Virus record (IMG/VR): IMGVR_UViG_3300021963_006415
Span: 1 to 64,000 of that record
Source of the DNA: a virus
Length of the DNA: 64,000 nt
Direction: 5' to 3' (one strand)
The translations under genes and the position numbers were made by a program. Numbering within the stretch: the stretch's first letter is position 1; each line of letters starts with the position of its first letter. The notes under the pieces were generated by a model. It was given only the letters and a program-made list of their open reading frames with translations. It was not told the origin of the DNA and searched no databases. Positions 34,053 through 42,066 of this stretch are shown piece by piece.

Positions 34053-35525
34053 TTATTTTATACAATGAACGTTTATCATTTTGTGTTTATCAAATATGGT
34101 TTTTGTATTTAGATATTTAAACTTACTATCTAAGTTACTCATACCATCTTTTTTATAATCTATTTTTCCTTGCTGCATTTCTAATACATATCTTCTTTCG
34201 TTTGCAGCTGTTGTTTCTCCCTTTGCCCATTTTTCTATTCCGCCAACGTTTATTAAACCTTCGGTTTGATGTGGCAAACATAAAAATTTACCATCTCTTC
34301 TATGTGGTAAAACTACATCGGAAATTTTTATTTCTCTATCTTCAAATGTTACATTTTTGCAAACACCATCATTTAATTCTGCTTGGTCTACAACTCTTCC
34401 AACTTCATCAAATTCTTTAAAATTATAGTGAAGTAACAATCCTTTTGTAGAAAATTGTTTATGTAATAATTCTATTTCAGCTGAATTTAATGCTCTATCC
34501 CAAAATTTTATATCAGCTATTTCTCCTTTAAAGAATGCATTTGGTTCAAATCCAGCTACCGATGTTGTATGTCCAATATAAAATGGTTCACTTCCATATC
34601 TTTTTAAATTATGTTCATATCTTATGGGTGATTCTGTGCCCGTACCATGTCTTGCACTATTTTCTCTACCATTTAGATACAAATGCATGTTTTTATTATA
34701 GTCATCTACAACCATTGTAATCCAACTCCACTCACCCTCATATCTTTTAAACCATTGATATATGTGCTCTTTGTGAGCGGTCCATAACATAGATGTATAT
34801 GCTCTACTATTGTTAAAAGATAATCCCCAATCATACCCTGGTTTTCTAATAATTGGATATTCTACAAATTTCCTTTCGGAATCACCAATTAACCAAATTG
34901 GAACTTTTTCTATTTGTTGGTCTGCTTTTACTAATACAGATATTGTATGAGAACTATTTAAAGCAAATCTCATATTTTCACTGCATGGTATTTTTATCAT
35001 CGATGATTTTCCATCAAATATAGCGGCTGTTTTTACTTTATCAAATTCAATGAATTGTCTATCAGCCATTCCCTCCATAACACATCTCCAAAATAGGTCA
35101 TCATCCTCCATACCCCAATCCCAATAATCGTTTGAATATCCATTGGTTTTTTCTACTTGTTCTTTTGAGAATAAAACTGCACCACCAAAGTATTCATAAT
35201 ATTTTAAAGCATAATCGGATTGAGATATACGAACTGCAATATGTTGTGGATTATCTTCTGGAAATGAATAATCACAACTTTCATCTTCCGGCACCATATC
35301 AATATCGTGCCAAACAATGTAATCACACCCATCTTCAAATGCGTATTTAGCAGCTACGTTTTTCATAAGTCCTCTATTAAAAAGGTACTCATCGCATTGA
35401 TGTGCCAAATATATAGTATGGTCTATTCCTCTTTCATCCAAAAATTTAGATACTTTAGGAACAAACTCATTCATATGAGCTTCTCTATTTCTATATGGTA
35501 CGCAAACGCCTAACTTATGCCCCAT
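34053..35525 (-). CDS. GT7-like galactosyltransferase with inserted LamG domain (copy 3)
   Basis: A 490-residue protein. Residues 1-150 match beta-1,4-galactosyltransferases (GT7): VPYRNREAH (9-17), FNRGLMKN (49-56), the metal motif HDIDM (73-77), FGGAVLFS (113-120), and WGMEDDD (137-143). Residues about 165-400 form a LamG-like beta-sandwich (IWLIGDS, ITMVVDDYNKNMHLYLNGR, FYIGHT, ADIKFWDRALNSAE). The GT7 end then resumes at about 404-490 (PHRRDGKFLCL, KKDGMSNLDSKF). The LamG domain thus appears inserted inside the catalytic fold. All GT7 landmarks are intact, so activity is likely. Confidence 0.85.
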   Translation of the reverse strand: MGHKLGVCVPYRNREAHMNEFVPKVSKFLDERGIDHTIYLAHQCDEYLFNRGLMKNVAAKYAFEDGCDYIVWHDIDMVPEDESCDYSFPEDNPQHIAVRISQSDYALKYYEYFGGAVLFSKEQVEKTNGYSNDYWDWGMEDDDLFWRCVMEGMADRQFIEFDKVKTAAIFDGKSSMIKIPCSENMRFALNSSHTISVLVKADQQIEKVPIWLIGDSERKFVEYPIIRKPGYDWGLSFNNSRAYTSMLWTAHKEHIYQWFKRYEGEWSWITMVVDDYNKNMHLYLNGRENSARHGTGTESPIRYEHNLKRYGSEPFYIGHTTSVAGFEPNAFFKGEIADIKFWDRALNSAEIELLHKQFSTKGLLLHYNFKEFDEVGRVVDQAELNDGVCKNVTFEDREIKISDVVLPHRRDGKFLCLPHQTEGLINVGGIEKWAKGETTAANERRYVLEMQQGKIDYKKDGMSNLDSKFKYLNTKTIFDKHKMINVHCIK

Positions 35526-35528
35526 AAT

Positions 35529-36956
35529 TTAAATTAATACAGATAAGTGATGATATTTTTCTATATGTGTATCCCCAATTGTTTGATACAAACAGCTGTT
35601 TAATCCATCCTTTTTAGTATCATACAAATCTTGCTTTATCTCATTAAGAAATTTTATCTGATTTATTCTAGTTTCATTATGAACCCACTTTCCACTTTCC
35701 CAACTATTTGTTTTATGTGATAGCAATTTAAATAAACCAACACGTCTATATGGTACATCTATTGTTTTACCCAATGATTCTTGTGATTTAATAAAATGAG
35801 AATTAAATACTTGTCCATCATTTTTATTAAATGTTAAATCCATTATGTAATTATTTTTTACAAATTTAGAATCATAGTATAACATTAATTTTTCTGAAGA
35901 ATTATATCCTCTAAAATTTTCTAATAAAGAGTTTTCCAAAGCGTTCTCTGAAAGTGTTTGTATTTCTTTTGGATTTAATATATCATTGAATATAGCAAAC
36001 TCTGATATAATTCCTGAAAAATAATTTGGATTACTTCTTTTAGGGTCTCCTACTCCTAAATAAAAATGTTGTTCTTTTGAATAATCTTTTAATTTTCCTT
36101 TATATAAAATTTCTTCTATCAATTCACCATCTTTATAAAACGAAATTGTTTTTTCTATGGCATTTATTACTAAAGCAATTTGTGTAAAATGGTTTGTAAG
36201 TATTTCTGAATTTATTGAAATACATTTGTTTTTATCATCCCAAATATCAACTTTATATCTTCTAAATGAATTAAAAGAAATATTAGTATCATATCCTGGT
36301 ATGGAAAATGCAGTGAAATCATCATATTCATTATTTGGGTTGGATACCAAATCATCTGGTTTAAAACTTATTAAGATAGTTCTATTTTTTGAGAAATCTA
36401 ATAAATCTTTTTTTTCAATTTTAATATGTGATTGTGAACCATCAAAATATAAACCATAAACATTTTTTATGTCATTTTTTCCAATTATTGTAGTGTCCAA
36501 AGGTAAGTTTTCCTTTTTACTTCTAAATAAAAGGTCATCATCTTCAAACCCCCATCCCCAATATAAATTAGAATACCCATTTATTTTTTCAAATGCTTCA
36601 ATTGAAAACATGGTAACTCCGCCGAAATAATCTTCGAATGATAGATTTTTTGATTTATCATTTTCTAATTCAAATTCTGTTGCTAAATGAAGTGGTATAT
36701 CTGAATAAGAATAATCAACATCCAATGGAATCATGTCCACATCGTGAAACACTACATAGTCGCATTCTAATTTTTTAGCTTCTAAAAACCCAACATTTAA
36801 TAATTTTCCTCTATTAAATGGTTTTTTATCAGATTGCTCTACAACTATTAATTCGTATTCTATATTGTTGTTCAAAAGATAGGCTGGAACATTTTTTATA
36901 AACTTTTCTAAATGTTCTGGTCTATCTCTATATGGAACTATAACTCCTAATTTCAT
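35529..36956 (-). CDS. GT7-like galactosyltransferase with inserted LamG domain (copy 2)
   Basis: A 475-residue relative of the next gene. GT7 blocks are VPYRDRPEH (8-16), FNRGKLLN (47-54), HDVDM (71-75), FGGVTMFS (111-118) and WGWGFEDDD (133-141). A LamG-like domain spans about 165-390 (ALVINAIEKTISFYKDGELI, FYLGVGD, ISEFAIFNDILNPKE). The GT7 C-terminal part follows (PYRRVGLFKLL, KKDGLNSCLYQ). The same insertion point as in its neighbour shows common descent. It lies three bases upstream of copy 3 and eight bases downstream of the 105-residue gene. Confidence 0.85.
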   Translation of the reverse strand: MKLGVIVPYRDRPEHLEKFIKNVPAYLLNNNIEYELIVVEQSDKKPFNRGKLLNVGFLEAKKLECDYVVFHDVDMIPLDVDYSYSDIPLHLATEFELENDKSKNLSFEDYFGGVTMFSIEAFEKINGYSNLYWGWGFEDDDLLFRSKKENLPLDTTIIGKNDIKNVYGLYFDGSQSHIKIEKKDLLDFSKNRTILISFKPDDLVSNPNNEYDDFTAFSIPGYDTNISFNSFRRYKVDIWDDKNKCISINSEILTNHFTQIALVINAIEKTISFYKDGELIEEILYKGKLKDYSKEQHFYLGVGDPKRSNPNYFSGIISEFAIFNDILNPKEIQTLSENALENSLLENFRGYNSSEKLMLYYDSKFVKNNYIMDLTFNKNDGQVFNSHFIKSQESLGKTIDVPYRRVGLFKLLSHKTNSWESGKWVHNETRINQIKFLNEIKQDLYDTKKDGLNSCLYQTIGDTHIEKYHHLSVLI

Positions 36957-36964
36957 ATTTTAAT

Positions 36965-37282
36965 TTAGACTGTTTCTATATCTTTTTTTGGTCTTACCTT
37001 TCTAACAGGCATTGGATTTGATTCGGATTCAACTGATTCTACATCATCACCCGTGTTAGCTTTAGATTTAGCTAAGTTGTGAAATTCGTATAAATAATAC
37101 GCAATTCTTTCACTCCAATCTTTTTTATCGATTTCTTCAAACCAAATGGTTAGTGCATCTAATGAATTTGCAATTTTTTCTAATGCTTTAACTTTTCTAG
37201 TTTCTAAAACAACTAATTCTAAATTGGTTGGTTGTTGTGATTGTTCCTGCGTTGTTACTTCTTCTTTTTTGTTTGTAGCCAT
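36965..37282 (-). CDS. small helical protein between GT7-LamG genes
   Basis: A 105-residue protein: a Gln/Thr-rich start, a helix (VLETRKVKALEKIANSLDAL, then TIWFEEIDKKDWSERIAYYL) and an acidic, Pro-containing tail. I do not recognise the family. It is wedged between two GT7-LamG genes with gaps of 5-8 bases, so it is co-expressed with them. It could be a small partner or an unrelated conserved phage gene interrupted by the glycan genes; its sequence composition looks less AT-rich than its neighbours. Confidence 0.7.
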   Translation of the reverse strand: MATNKKEEVTTQEQSQQPTNLELVVLETRKVKALEKIANSLDALTIWFEEIDKKDWSERIAYYLYEFHNLAKSKANTGDDVESVESESNPMPVRKVRPKKDIETV

Positions 37283-37287
37283 AATAA

Positions 37288-38742
37288 TTAAATTTTAATT
37301 GAATGTATGAATATGTTTTCTTTTATTTTTTTAGTATCTTTTAAATCATATGATACTGTATTTAATCCAAATTTATCGGTATTTAAAACACCAGATGCTA
37401 TTTCGTAGAAAAATATTTTTTCATTTTCTACAAAATTTTCATCCTTTTCATCCCACTTATAGTTATCTAATTTAAGGAATTTTTTTGAATTTTCCAAAAT
37501 TTCAAAATAACCAGGAGATTCTTCCGGCATATCAAATTTGTAAGATACGTTTATATCTTCTTTTTCAATTTCTGATATAAGACCCGTAGATATTCCTCTC
37601 ATATTACTTTTTGATTTTTTAGATACATCTACATAAAAATCTCCAAATCTTTTATCAAATGGAATGTTAATTACAGGTTCAAATGTAGTGGTTTTTTCTT
37701 TATATCCATCTACATATATTTTTTGAATTTCCGATTGTTTTAGGGCATAATCAAAAATTAATAATTCTGATATTTTTCCTCTTAGATTATTTTTATACTC
37801 TAAACTGCCTACCCACACATCACTTTTAGATGAATTTAAAATATTTGATGATATTGGTAATCTGCTGACATCTTTACCATTCATATATAAAATCATTTCT
37901 GAATTATTCAAATCAACTGTAAGAGCTATGTTAACCCACTCATTACAATAATTTCTATGTGGAAACCATATTTGTTGCAACTCTTTTTTATCGTTCCAAA
38001 TTTGTGCAACTACTGCTTCGTTTTTCATAACGAACAATCCAATATCATATCCTTTTTTACCTACTATACAAGCATTTTGTATTTGATTATCATTTATATA
38101 AACATTAGCAGAAATAGTAAAAGAATCATTAAATGTTAAATCTGTAATTTTATTTGATTTAATAACCCCACATATATTATCACTACATAAAAACGGATAT
38201 ATTGTTTTTTTAATTTCTCTATTTGCAAGTTTATTATCAGTCAATATGTGTGGTTTGTATATGTTTTTTGTAAAAAACTTACTTAGATTCAAATATCCAC
38301 TTTTATTCAATCTATAAAGTAAATCATTCCAATGAAATACTCCACCCCAATAATCATTACTAAATCCGTTTATTTTTTGAAATTGTTGTTTGTTTATTTT
38401 AAATGCACCACCAATCCAATCTGCGTAAGGTCTTAAATTTGGGCACAAATGAGTTGGTTTATCCGAATACCAATAATCACATCTTTCATCTTTTGGTAAT
38501 ACATCTATATCCTGAAAAACGAAATAGTCGTGGTCATCTTTTGTTAGTTCAAATCCTATATTACACAATTTACCATAATTAAAATATAAATCAGCATACT
38601 TTTGATTCATAAAGTGGATAGTATAATCCATTTTATCTTCTAAAAAATATTCCATATGACCGGAAAACTTATACATTTCATCTAAACGATTTTCTGTATA
38701 AGGTACTATAATAGCTAATTTTTTACCTTTTGCATCTTTCAT
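37288..38742 (-). CDS. GT7-like protein with inserted LamG domain, altered active site (copy 1)
   Basis: A 484-residue third member of the group. IVPYTENRLDEMYKF, FNYGKLCNIGF, the metal motif QDIDV (77-81) and a LamG-like region (about 170-350: TISANVYIND, IALTVDLNNSEMILYMNGKD, DVWVGSL, ISELLIFDYALKQSE) are present. Where the other copies have WGWGFEDDD or WGMEDDD, this one reads WGGVFHWND (132-140), losing two acidic residues expected to act in catalysis or acceptor binding. It ends with the DKFGLNTVSY motif of the GT7 C-terminus. It may be inactive, or a changed-specificity enzyme or binding subunit. Confidence 0.8.
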   Translation of the reverse strand: MKDAKGKKLAIIVPYTENRLDEMYKFSGHMEYFLEDKMDYTIHFMNQKYADLYFNYGKLCNIGFELTKDDHDYFVFQDIDVLPKDERCDYWYSDKPTHLCPNLRPYADWIGGAFKINKQQFQKINGFSNDYWGGVFHWNDLLYRLNKSGYLNLSKFFTKNIYKPHILTDNKLANREIKKTIYPFLCSDNICGVIKSNKITDLTFNDSFTISANVYINDNQIQNACIVGKKGYDIGLFVMKNEAVVAQIWNDKKELQQIWFPHRNYCNEWVNIALTVDLNNSEMILYMNGKDVSRLPISSNILNSSKSDVWVGSLEYKNNLRGKISELLIFDYALKQSEIQKIYVDGYKEKTTTFEPVINIPFDKRFGDFYVDVSKKSKSNMRGISTGLISEIEKEDINVSYKFDMPEESPGYFEILENSKKFLKLDNYKWDEKDENFVENEKIFFYEIASGVLNTDKFGLNTVSYDLKDTKKIKENIFIHSIKI

Positions 38743-39599
38743 TACAAACTTATAATTTTTTTACTTAAATGATTCCAATTTTTATAATTTTCATAATTTG
38801 GAGTTGAACACATTTCAAACATATAATCCTTATTAGAAACATCTACTATGAATCTATTATCTTTAAGAGCATCATACATTTTTTTATATTCATCCGAATA
38901 TGAATATTCACTATTAATATCTGCTACGGCTTTTAACCTTCTTCTTACTGTTGAATCCCATTTAAAGTGGTGAACTTGAGTAAAGTTTTTTTCTATTGGA
39001 TATCTAAATGGGTGATTCCATCCTTTCCATTTCCAAGTTGTTTCATTATCTATAATCGCATAATGTTGACCATTTGAAACCTCTACATTTCCTTTACATA
39101 AGGTAACTTTATTTGGACAAGCTCCACTCATTGGGTGTCTAAAAAATCCAGCCATTGGAAATTCTTTCCAAAGATTAGTATCATCATCTATTGATGGAAA
39201 ATCACCATCTATACCAATTCTATCTATAAATCCACCTGTTACAAATCTCCAACCATTTATTTCACAATCATCTATTATTTCTGAAATGGGTTTTGAATAT
39301 AATTGTAATTCATCATCATCAGCCACAATCCACCAATCATCTGGAAAAAGCAACTTTGTTTCATTGTATAGCTTTGTAACCATTTCCCAATCAAATGGTT
39401 TATGTGTTTTTACTTTATGAATTTCTAATCCAAAATCAGAGCATATTTCTGCTATCTCAAATTCTATTTTCTTATTTGTTTCGGAGTTTTCATATACAAC
39501 AACAAATATATCGCTCACTATATCTTTATAGTGATTTAATTGATGCCGTAATGTATTGGTACGATGGCCCGTAACTGTTACCAATTTTGGTTTAATCAT
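38742..39599 (-). CDS. GT-A-type glycosyltransferase
   Basis: A 285-residue protein with a GT-A layout: an N-terminal KLVTVTGHRTN strand, a VVVYENSE donor-site strand and the acidic motif WWIVADDDE (about 89-97) that would bind metal and nucleotide sugar. Later blocks FVTGGFIDRIG and SNGQHYAIID suggest a GT2- or GT92-like protein. It is coupled to the GT7-LamG copy 1 gene by a one-base stop/start overlap (TAATG). The donor is unknown. Confidence 0.8.
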   Translation of the reverse strand: MIKPKLVTVTGHRTNTLRHQLNHYKDIVSDIFVVVYENSETNKKIEFEIAEICSDFGLEIHKVKTHKPFDWEMVTKLYNETKLLFPDDWWIVADDDELQLYSKPISEIIDDCEINGWRFVTGGFIDRIGIDGDFPSIDDDTNLWKEFPMAGFFRHPMSGACPNKVTLCKGNVEVSNGQHYAIIDNETTWKWKGWNHPFRYPIEKNFTQVHHFKWDSTVRRRLKAVADINSEYSYSDEYKKMYDALKDNRFIVDVSNKDYMFEMCSTPNYENYKNWNHLSKKIISL

Positions 39600-39622
39600 A
39601 ACTTATTATATATGTATATATA

Positions 39623-40381
39623 TTACTTTTTACTTAATATTGCTAAACCCGTACTTGTTGCTTTGGATGTAAAAGTACGAAAATTTTTTAAATTTACCAA
39701 ATTCCATTCACTATTATTTTCCAATTCTTTAATAAATTTTGCGGGTCCATCAAATGGAACAAAATCTTTTTTAGCTTCTTCGGCTATAATTAATGTATCT
39801 TGATATTTTTGGTCTGTATCGTGTATTGTTATAATACCATTTTCTGACATTATGGTTGAATATAATTCAAAATCTTTTTTTACACCTTCATAAGAGTGGT
39901 CACCATCAATATGTAAGTAATCAATTTTAATATCTTGTCTTACAAAATAATCATAAAATGCTCTTTCAGATGTTTCTAAAATAACTTGTGGTTGAAAATG
40001 CTGTCTTAAAAAAGAATTGGTATCTGTCCAATCGGTATATCCCCCCACTCCATTTGAAGCATCTACTATAATTGTAGTTCCTATATCACCCCATTCATTT
40101 GTATTTTTCCCTTCAAAAATACCTTGCTCCCATAAATCATATCGTGATTGTGTCATAAGACGTGGTATAAACCCACCGCCAGTTCCAATACATACGCATA
40201 TTTTTGCTCTAATAAATTGGATAAAAGAATATATTAGAATACCATCTCCTAAATGTAAATCAGTTGCACCATGTGTCCATCTATATGAAACAGGATTTCT
40301 TATTATAATGCCATCGGTATTTATATAATGATTATTTGTTAAATAATCTTTTACTCTATTTAAATTGATAAGGCTTTGCAT
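39623..40381 (-). CDS. class I SAM-dependent methyltransferase
   Basis: A 252-residue protein with VCIGTGGGFIPRL as a SAM-binding-type loop and IDYLHIDGDHSYEGVKKDFE followed by IITIHDT, the core signature of the Methyltransf_24 group seen in glycan clusters. It would methylate a hydroxyl or carboxyl group of a sugar. It overlaps the GT-B gene upstream by 22 bases. Confidence 0.85.
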   Translation of the reverse strand: MQSLINLNRVKDYLTNNHYINTDGIIIRNPVSYRWTHGATDLHLGDGILIYSFIQFIRAKICVCIGTGGGFIPRLMTQSRYDLWEQGIFEGKNTNEWGDIGTTIIVDASNGVGGYTDWTDTNSFLRQHFQPQVILETSERAFYDYFVRQDIKIDYLHIDGDHSYEGVKKDFELYSTIMSENGIITIHDTDQKYQDTLIIAEEAKKDFVPFDGPAKFIKELENNSEWNLVNLKNFRTFTSKATSTGLAILSKK

Positions 40382-41349
40382 ATTTCTTTAATCCATTTTT
40401 GTTTATTACTATAATCACTTAATCCATTTCTTAATTTAGAAAATTCTGAATTTATTGTTTCAAAATCATCTTCTAATATTTTTAAATATATGTGATTAAA
40501 TTCTTGCTTTGTGTTTGCTCTGTATTTGTAATCAATATGCTTCATCCAATCGGTGTGTATTATTGGAACTTTACCATTATCAATTGCATCAAATATTGCA
40601 TACCCAAATGGTTCTTTTGTATAACATCCGTGAAATATCTGAAAATTTCCATCAAAAAATTTCTGATGAAATTGGTAATCAAATTCTATGAATCTATGAT
40701 AATGAGAATTTATTTTACTACCTTCTAACATTCTTTTATAATCATATTTGTTAGAAAATATAATTGAAGGAATATTATCCAAATAATGTGCATTTTTTCT
40801 TGTCTCACATCTTGCAGCGTAACCAATTTTATTGCTGATAATTCCTACAAATGGTTTGTTATTTTTCCATTCATAGTAATTTGCTATGTTAATAACGTGT
40901 GGATAACTTTGATGTATATTATCATTTTCGTATCCTATCCAAACTATATTATTTGAATTATCTAATATTTGTTTTTGCCATTCCCAATCTATTTTAGTCA
41001 TTAGATTTTCATATTCATCATTCAACCCCAACATATCAGGAATGAAAGCATGAACAAATGTTGTGTGAGTTTTGTGTAGATATTTTTTGATTATGGGATT
41101 TGGCTTATAAGAATGATGTAAAAATACTATTTTATCACATGAATCTAATAAAGCATCTACTTTTCCATCATTTTCGTGAGTATATAACTTATAAAAGTTT
41201 TCTTTATTATTTACTAATGGTCTACCATCTATTAATAATACAAATTGCTCTTTTATTAAAGGGAAAATGTTTTCTATAAAGTTATTACACCATATATCCG
41301 AACCACCTACAACATTTTTTCCGTAACCTGTTGTTATGAATACTATCAT
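40360..41349 (-). CDS. GT-B-type glycosyltransferase
   Basis: A 329-residue protein with a GT-B layout: VGGSDIWCNNF in the N-terminal domain and KEPFGYAIFDAIDNGKVPII in the C-terminal domain, which matches the nucleotide-sugar-binding E-x-F-G-x-x-x-x-E/D motif of GT4-like enzymes, with Asp in place of the second Glu. No membrane segment. The start overlaps the preceding gene's stop as ATGA. Confidence 0.83.
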   Translation of the reverse strand: MIVFITTGYGKNVVGGSDIWCNNFIENIFPLIKEQFVLLIDGRPLVNNKENFYKLYTHENDGKVDALLDSCDKIVFLHHSYKPNPIIKKYLHKTHTTFVHAFIPDMLGLNDEYENLMTKIDWEWQKQILDNSNNIVWIGYENDNIHQSYPHVINIANYYEWKNNKPFVGIISNKIGYAARCETRKNAHYLDNIPSIIFSNKYDYKRMLEGSKINSHYHRFIEFDYQFHQKFFDGNFQIFHGCYTKEPFGYAIFDAIDNGKVPIIHTDWMKHIDYKYRANTKQEFNHIYLKILEDDFETINSEFSKLRNGLSDYSNKQKWIKEICKALSI

Positions 41350-42065
41350 AAAGTTTTAAAATAAATGTTTTTTTCTATTATAGATTCAACATATGTATTA
41401 ATATTTGAATCGTTTCTACCAAAGCAAACCTTTGGATGAAAATTTTCTATATAGTTTTCTAAAGTGCAATTTGACCAAATTTGTATTGCAAATTCTTCAA
41501 TTAAAGTTTTTAAATTTTGATTTTTTGCAATTTGTAATAATTCAGTAGCTATGTTAGGATTTGATATGTAAATAAATCCAGCATTTGGTATTATATACGT
41601 TTCATCTTTTGACCAAGAGTATTTTTTTATTAAGTGTGATATATTATAATCAAATGATTCAACATCTTTATTAGAAGATTGTAATTCATTTATAGTATAT
41701 TCATATATTGGTGCTAAAAATATCTTTGTATTAAAATAGTTGAAAAAATCATCATCTAAATTTTTATATAAATTATAATCCCAATCTAAAAAAAGTATTT
41801 TTGAAAAGTTTTTAGATGCTTTTTCTATTGCAATTAATTTATGAATGAATTCATATAAAAATGATGTATATTTAAAATTTAATTTATTTCTATCGCATAG
41901 GATAGTAGTATATCCCATCGAATCCAATTGTAATTTATTTTCAATACCCCATACATATACAATTTCATTATATTGTGGTGTATTTGGAATTAATGATAAA
42001 TCCATATCTCCCCAAACTGCTCTAACAAATTTAATATCTCTCGTATTTTGCGGTGTTGTAATCAT
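41346..42065 (-). CDS. GT-A-type glycosyltransferase (GT8-like)
   Basis: A 239-residue protein with KILFLDWDYNLYKNL (Asp-Trp-Asp at about 94-96), a metal- and nucleotide-binding motif of the type found in GT8- and GT32-like enzymes, and IPNAGFIYIS downstream. It is the first gene of the glycan cluster and begins one base after the fibre gene's TAA, so it is certainly on the same transcript and probably translationally coupled to the fibre. Confidence 0.8.
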   Translation of the reverse strand: MITTPQNTRDIKFVRAVWGDMDLSLIPNTPQYNEIVYVWGIENKLQLDSMGYTTILCDRNKLNFKYTSFLYEFIHKLIAIEKASKNFSKILFLDWDYNLYKNLDDDFFNYFNTKIFLAPIYEYTINELQSSNKDVESFDYNISHLIKKYSWSKDETYIIPNAGFIYISNPNIATELLQIAKNQNLKTLIEEFAIQIWSNCTLENYIENFHPKVCFGRNDSNINTYVESIIEKNIYFKTL

Positions 42066-42066
42066 A

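Noticed and set aside
14742-42065. Glycan cluster as a bacterial contamination or assembly chimera
   Set aside because: The cluster shares strand and tight coupling with phage genes at both ends (fibre stop and first transferase one base apart), and no break in the layout is visible.
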